A DNA stretch of 64,000 nt from positions 1 to 64,000 of the forward strand of contig JALFTI010000002.1 of NCBI GenBank assembly GCA_022778585.1, read 5' to 3'. The stretch's first letter is position 1. Every line of letters starts with the position of its first letter. The notes below the pieces were generated by a model. It had not been told where the DNA came from and ran no database searches. It worked only from the letters and a program-made list of their open reading frames with translations. The position numbers and the translations under genes are program-made. Source of the DNA: Pygmaiobacter massiliensis. Lineage in GTDB: Bacteria > Bacillota > Clostridia > Oscillospirales > Ruminococcaceae. Below are positions 57,511-64,000 of this stretch, piece by piece.

Positions 57511-57538
57511 TTGACAAAGAAAAAAGTTGGTGTAGAAT
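57511..57538 (+). promoter_or_regulatory. Promoter of hrcA operon
   Basis: TTGACA - 16 nt - TAGAAT. Confidence 0.8.
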
Positions 57539-57542
57539 AAAG

Positions 57543-57569
57543 TTAGCACTCGGGAACAAAGAGTGCTAA
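57543..57569 (+). promoter_or_regulatory. CIRCE element (HrcA operator)
   Basis: TTAGCACTC-N9-GAGTGCTAA, exact consensus. Confidence 0.98.
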
Positions 57570-57593
57570 AACGCAAAAAAGGAAGGTGCGGGT

Positions 57594-58613
57594 ATGGATA
57601 TGGATGAGCGCAAGCGGCGCATCCTGGCCGCCATTGTGGCGCTTTATGCACAGGACGGCGAGCCGGTCGGCTCCAACCTGCTCTGCAATTATTTAAACAT
57701 GGCAGTCTCTTCCGCAACATTGCGAAACGAGATGGCTACCTTGACCAGATTGGGACTTTTGGAGCAGCCCCATACCAGCGCGGGAAGGGTACCCAGCACC
57801 GAAGGGTATCGGTACTATATTGAAAACCTGATAGAAGGCAAAGGAGACCTGAAGCAGGCTGACCGCAGACGGATTGATGAGGCGTTTTCCGGATTTGACT
57901 TTGATCCGGAAAGGCTTGCCAAAGGGGCAGCAAAGGAGCTTTCCGCCATGACAGGATATCCGGCCGTGGCAATGACCCCAAAAAGCGACGATGTGAAGGT
58001 TGCCTATTTTAATGTCATTCAAACCGGCCGGTTTTCGGCGGCGGTGCTCAGCGTCAGCTCGGTGGGCGGCGTTGCCACCCGGGTGGCAGCCATAGAACGG
58101 CCGCTTACCGCGCAGGATATTGAAACGGTTACCAACTATCTGAACCGCACGCTGGCTTTTGTCTCGAAAGAAGATGTGAGCCCGCTGGCGCAAAATCTCT
58201 TGCGGGAGGGTCTGGCCGATCAGCAGGCGCTGTGGCCTATTGTAAAGGCGGCTGTTACGCTGCTGCAAGGAGCTGGCCGAAGCAAGGTATTTGTAGCCGG
58301 GCAGGATAAACTGCTCAACTGGCCGGAGCTGGAACCCAGCCTGCGGGGCTGTTTGAAGCTTTTGGGCAATACCGACCAGCTGCGGCAGATTGTTGCACCC
58401 CCTGGTATGCGCACTGCCGTTTTAATGGGGGATGAGCTTTCCGAAGAATTGCCGGGTGTGGCCATTGCAGCCAAACGATACCTGGCCGGGGGCGGGCGCA
58501 GCGGTACCATAGCCCTTTTAGGACCGAGTAGAATGCCTTACCTGACTGTGCTGCCGAAGCTTGAATATTTTGCTGAGAAGCTGGGCCGGGCCATGACCCG
58601 GGCCGAAAAATAA
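57594..58613 (+). CDS. hrcA: Heat-inducible transcription repressor HrcA
   Basis: EPVGSNLLCNYLNMAVSSATLRNEMATLTRLGLLEQPHTSAGRVPSTEGYRYYI. Confidence 0.96.
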   Translation: MDMDERKRRILAAIVALYAQDGEPVGSNLLCNYLNMAVSSATLRNEMATLTRLGLLEQPHTSAGRVPSTEGYRYYIENLIEGKGDLKQADRRRIDEAFSGFDFDPERLAKGAAKELSAMTGYPAVAMTPKSDDVKVAYFNVIQTGRFSAAVLSVSSVGGVATRVAAIERPLTAQDIETVTNYLNRTLAFVSKEDVSPLAQNLLREGLADQQALWPIVKAAVTLLQGAGRSKVFVAGQDKLLNWPELEPSLRGCLKLLGNTDQLRQIVAPPGMRTAVLMGDELSEELPGVAIAAKRYLAGGGRSGTIALLGPSRMPYLTVLPKLEYFAEKLGRAMTRAEK

Positions 58614-58655
58614 ACCAAGTACCGCAAGGCGGTTTTGCCAGAAAGGATTTCTATC

Positions 58656-59306
58656 ATGAATGAACAGGAAAAAAACACCGCGCCGGTTTCACCAAACCAG
58701 CCCGATGAACAGGCACAGGACCCTGCGGCCGTAAAGACACAGGCTGCAGATGCAACAGCAGAGTCGAAGGAGCAGGCCTGCGCAGATGGAAAAGAGGCCA
58801 AAAAACAGGAAAAATCGGCGATTAAGCTGGCTGCACGGCTGGAAAAGGAGCTGGATGAAACTAAAAAACAGCTGGAAAAAACCAGCAAGGAGCGGGATGA
58901 CGCCAAAGATACCCTGATGCGGACTGCCGCTGAGTATGACAATTACCGCAAGCGCACCACCCGCGAAAAGGAAGCCAGTTTTTCGGATGGCGTTTCCAGT
59001 GCGGTAACCCAGCTTTTGCCGGTGATTGACACGCTGGAACTGGCAATATGTGCCCCCACCAGCGATGAAAATTATAAAAAAGGGGTAGAAATGACCCTTG
59101 AAAAATGCCGCCAGGCTTTTGAAAAACTGGGAATTGAGGAAATTGAGGCCGAAGGCAAACCGTTTGACCCGAACCTGCATAATGCAATGATGCAGGATGC
59201 GGCAGGCGAAGGGGTGGAGAGCGGTACCATTACACGGGTGCTGCAGAAGGGTTACACCCTTTCCGGCAAGGTGATCCGCCACGCGGCGGTTGCTGTTGCA
59301 CAGTAG
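58656..59306 (+). CDS. grpE: Nucleotide exchange factor GrpE
   Basis: RTAAEYDNYRKRTTREKEASFSDG; GTITRVLQKGYTLSGKVIRHAAVAVAQ. Confidence 0.95.
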   Translation: MNEQEKNTAPVSPNQPDEQAQDPAAVKTQAADATAESKEQACADGKEAKKQEKSAIKLAARLEKELDETKKQLEKTSKERDDAKDTLMRTAAEYDNYRKRTTREKEASFSDGVSSAVTQLLPVIDTLELAICAPTSDENYKKGVEMTLEKCRQAFEKLGIEEIEAEGKPFDPNLHNAMMQDAAGEGVESGTITRVLQKGYTLSGKVIRHAAVAVAQ

Positions 59307-59417
59307 CTTTTGGCAGGACAATAGCGGCTTTTAGGGGCCGTTTGCATAGATACTGCGGAAGTTTTCCGCAAACAAGTTTTTTGATTTACAAACCATGCGA
59401 AACAAGACAGATGATAG

Positions 59418-61292
<1,875 letters not shown>

Positions 61293-61413
61293 ACCTTGGA
61301 GCAAAACTCAAAGCCCCAGGCAGAAAGGCAAAGCCGGCAGAGCATTCGCTTTGCCGGCTTTGCCGGGGTAAAGGCCCGGCAGGGTGTGCCGCCGGGGCAC
61401 AGAGGTGAGGAAT

Positions 61414-62571
61414 ATGGCAGAAAAACGCGATTATTACGAGGTGCTGGGCATTGCCAAGGGAGCCTCGGAGGATGAAATTAAAAAGGCCTACCGCAAACTG
61501 GCCAAAAAATATCACCCGGACCTGCACCCTGGCGATAAGGACGCCGAGGCGCATTTCAAAGAGGTGAATGAGGCCTATGAAGTGCTGTCAAACCCGGAGA
61601 AAAAGGCCCGGTACGATCAGTTTGGCCATGCAGGGGTTGATCCCAGCTATGGCGCCGGAGCTGGCAGTGCAGGCGGGTTTTCCGGTTTTGACGGGGTGGA
61701 TTTGGGAGATATTTTTGGCAGCATTTTTGGCGAAGGCTTCGGTTTTGGTTCCGGTCGTCGGCAGAACCCGAACGCCCCGCGCCGGGGGGCCGATATTCGG
61801 GCCGCGATCAGCCTGACCTTTATGGAGGCGGCGCATGGCTGTACCAAGACCATCAATGTGACCCACCAGGACACCTGCCCTGACTGCGGTGGTTCTGGAG
61901 CGGACAAAGGCACACAGCCCGAAGTATGCCCCGACTGCGGCGGCCGCGGCGTGGTGAATGTGCAGCAGCGCACCCCGTTTGGCGTTATGCAGTCCAGCCG
62001 GCCCTGTACCCGCTGTGGTGGCCGCGGGCGGATTATTAAGGACCCCTGCCGCCGGTGTTCCGGAACCGGCCGGGTGGCCAGCCGCCAAAAGCTGGAGGTC
62101 AAAATTCCGGCTGGTATTAATGATGACCAAAGCCTGGCTATGCGTGGGCAGGGGGATAAGGGCCTGAATGGCGGTCCCGCCGGCGATGTGATTGTCACCG
62201 TATCGGTAAAGCCGGACCCCATTTTTACCCGTGATGACAACTATAATGTGTGGGTTACCGTACCTATTACCTTTGCCCAGGCCGCTTTGGGGGCAACGGT
62301 TATGGTACCCACCATTGACGGCAAGGTGGAATATACCGTGCCGGAAGGTACCCAGGCGGGCAAGGTGTTCCGGCTGCGGGGCAAAGGCATTCAGTACCTG
62401 AATGGCCGCGGCCGTGGAGACCAGTATGTGACGGTAAATGTGGAAATTCCCAAAAAACTGACCCGTACCCAAAAGGAAGCGCTGAAAAACTTTGAAGAAA
62501 CCATGAAGGATGAAAACTACGAACAGCGAAAAGGATTTTTTAAAACCCTGAAAGACATGTTTGAAAAGTAA
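61414..62571 (+). CDS. dnaJ: Molecular chaperone DnaJ
   Basis: J domain [34 protein letters not shown]; four CxxCxGxG-type zinc motifs. Confidence 0.98.
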   Translation: MAEKRDYYEVLGIAKGASEDEIKKAYRKLAKKYHPDLHPGDKDAEAHFKEVNEAYEVLSNPEKKARYDQFGHAGVDPSYGAGAGSAGGFSGFDGVDLGDIFGSIFGEGFGFGSGRRQNPNAPRRGADIRAAISLTFMEAAHGCTKTINVTHQDTCPDCGGSGADKGTQPEVCPDCGGRGVVNVQQRTPFGVMQSSRPCTRCGGRGRIIKDPCRRCSGTGRVASRQKLEVKIPAGINDDQSLAMRGQGDKGLNGGPAGDVIVTVSVKPDPIFTRDDNYNVWVTVPITFAQAALGATVMVPTIDGKVEYTVPEGTQAGKVFRLRGKGIQYLNGRGRGDQYVTVNVEIPKKLTRTQKEALKNFEETMKDENYEQRKGFFKTLKDMFEK

Positions 62572-62598
62572 ATATTCCTTTTTAAATGGTTTAAAAAA

Positions 62599-62633
62599 GC
62601 CCCCTGCGGAAGATTTTCCGCAGGGGGCTTTTT
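62599..62633 (+). terminator. Terminator of dnaK operon
   Basis: GCCCCCTGCGGAA...TTCCGCAGGGGGC-T5. Confidence 0.9.
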
Positions 62634-62852
62634 GAACAGAAAAGGTATGCAGATAAGAAAACCGGCCATAAAAGCAGCGTAAAAAGTTAAGCGAACGAAG
62701 ACCCGCTTAACCCCAAAACGGCAAAAGGGGAGTGCGGCCTTATAACCTTTTGAAAAAGGGAAAAGTGCCGTTGACAATAGGTCTAAAACCGAACACAGAA
62801 AACGGTAAATTTTCTTCCAGCATTTGCCATGCACATAACCAGATGCGACCGT

Positions 62853-63941
62853 TTACTTTTTATGCAGCTGCTGCAAAAAATCGTGCAAGGCCTGGCTGTC
62901 GCCCTGGGTACGGCGCATTTTTGGGAAGGCGCGGCTCAGCCGGCGTTCTGCTGCCGGACGGCGGCGGGAGAGCAGTGCATCATACCGCTGCTGCAGCTGA
63001 GCCTGCCGCGCAAGGGCAGCGGCATGAGCCTGAGATATGCGCTCCTTTACTTCCACTGCCTGGTCCACAAAGCGTTCTTTGGCGCTGGGGCGCTGGTCAG
63101 AAGAGTCGGCAGCATGATAATCTTCTATGGCATTCCATGCCCGGTCGGCCAGTTCGTCGCGGGCATCAGCAAAGCGCTCTTTGGCTTTGTCCATCCGGTC
63201 GGCAAATTCTTCTTTTGCATCCGAAAACATTTCCCGGGCCTCATCCATCCGGTCGGCCAGTTCGCTGCGCGCGTCCTCCAGCCGGTCGGGAATACCGCTG
63301 TCCTCCAGCCGGTCCGAAAGTTCCAGCGCAGTGCTGCCCAATGTGTGGGATAGTGCTTCCGATTGACGGTGCAGTGCCTGGGCCAGTTTTTCCAGTTCGC
63401 CCAAATCCCGGTCCATGCGGGTTACATTTACTACGGTCAAGACAAGGTCGGTTAGATAAACAATGAGCACCGGCCAGGCTAAAACTTGACCTGCCTGCTG
63501 TGGCATAAGGCCAACCAGCCCGGCAACCAATGGGTGCAAAACCCGCATGGCCAGCACACAGCCAAAGCCCCACAAAATGGAAAATTTTAAGCAGATATAC
63601 CCGCCCAGATTGAATGGCTGATCACTGTAGTCCCACCAGCGGGTATGAAACAGCTTTTCCAACGCCCAACCGGTTATCAACTCCAGCGCACTGGCAAGCA
63701 AGGCTCCGCCCACCAGCAGCGGTAAAAAATGTTGGCGCAAAGGGGTAAGCACGCACAAAATAATAAGCATTCCAAAGCCGTAGATAGGACAGACCGGCCC
63801 GTAAAGGAATCCTCGGTTTACCAGTTTTCCGGTATTGAGAGTGCAGTAGATAACCTCGGTGCACCAGCCCAGCATAGAGTAAAGACAAAAATACCAAAAC
63901 AGCTGGTAAAAGGTAAAACCGAATAGCGTCAGATTCCACAT
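62853..63941 (-). CDS. CmpB-like (putative ABC-transporter type IV) membrane protein with long charged amphipathic C-terminal repeat
   Basis: FYQLFWYFCLYSMLGWCTEVIYCTLNTGKLVNRGFLYGPVCPIYGFG; tail ADRMDEAREMFSDAKEEFADRMDKAKERFADARDELADR. Confidence 0.8.
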   Translation of the reverse strand: MWNLTLFGFTFYQLFWYFCLYSMLGWCTEVIYCTLNTGKLVNRGFLYGPVCPIYGFGMLIILCVLTPLRQHFLPLLVGGALLASALELITGWALEKLFHTRWWDYSDQPFNLGGYICLKFSILWGFGCVLAMRVLHPLVAGLVGLMPQQAGQVLAWPVLIVYLTDLVLTVVNVTRMDRDLGELEKLAQALHRQSEALSHTLGSTALELSDRLEDSGIPDRLEDARSELADRMDEAREMFSDAKEEFADRMDKAKERFADARDELADRAWNAIEDYHAADSSDQRPSAKERFVDQAVEVKERISQAHAAALARQAQLQQRYDALLSRRRPAAERRLSRAFPKMRRTQGDSQALHDFLQQLHKK

Positions 63942-64000
63942 GGGGAATCCTCCTCCTTTTTTTACAAAAGCTAAAAGCAAAAACAGGGCAAAACGCCTGC

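Overview
The window is a chromosomal segment of a moderately GC-rich Firmicute, probably Clostridia/Ruminococcaceae-like (inferred from gene content only). (1) About 693-21025 holds a near-complete anaerobic adenosylcobalamin operon under a cobalamin riboswitch: BtuFCD-like uptake, cbiD-L-F-G-H-J-ET-A, cobT-U-S, a short second CobU-like gene, cobC, cbiB, cobD, an ApgM-like protein, cbiP/cobQ, cobA/btuR, cbiC and a small FakA-C-terminus-like gene. (2) 21-46 kb is mosaic: tandem MATE transporters (one frameshifted), a SCIFF RiPP locus whose 48-aa precursor is missing from the ORF track, PH-domain and DUF4340 membrane proteins, a MazG-like/HTH fusion, an AGCS/LysR pair and a peptide-catabolism cluster. 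Several genes here are visibly decayed. (3) 46-64 kb is mostly housekeeping: holin-like gene, prfC, a livKHMGF operon, a GHL10-like protein, trmB, a CIRCE-controlled hrcA-grpE-dnaK-dnaJ operon and a CmpB-like membrane protein with a repeat tail. The best leads for undescribed biology are the ApgM-like enzyme next to the threonine-phosphate decarboxylase, the standalone FakA-C-like protein, the truncated CobU paralog, the seven-cysteine SCIFF locus with its attenuator, and a candidate sRNA with an anti-Shine-Dalgarno loop at about 46758-46858. No database search or folding program was run; family calls come from reading motifs.
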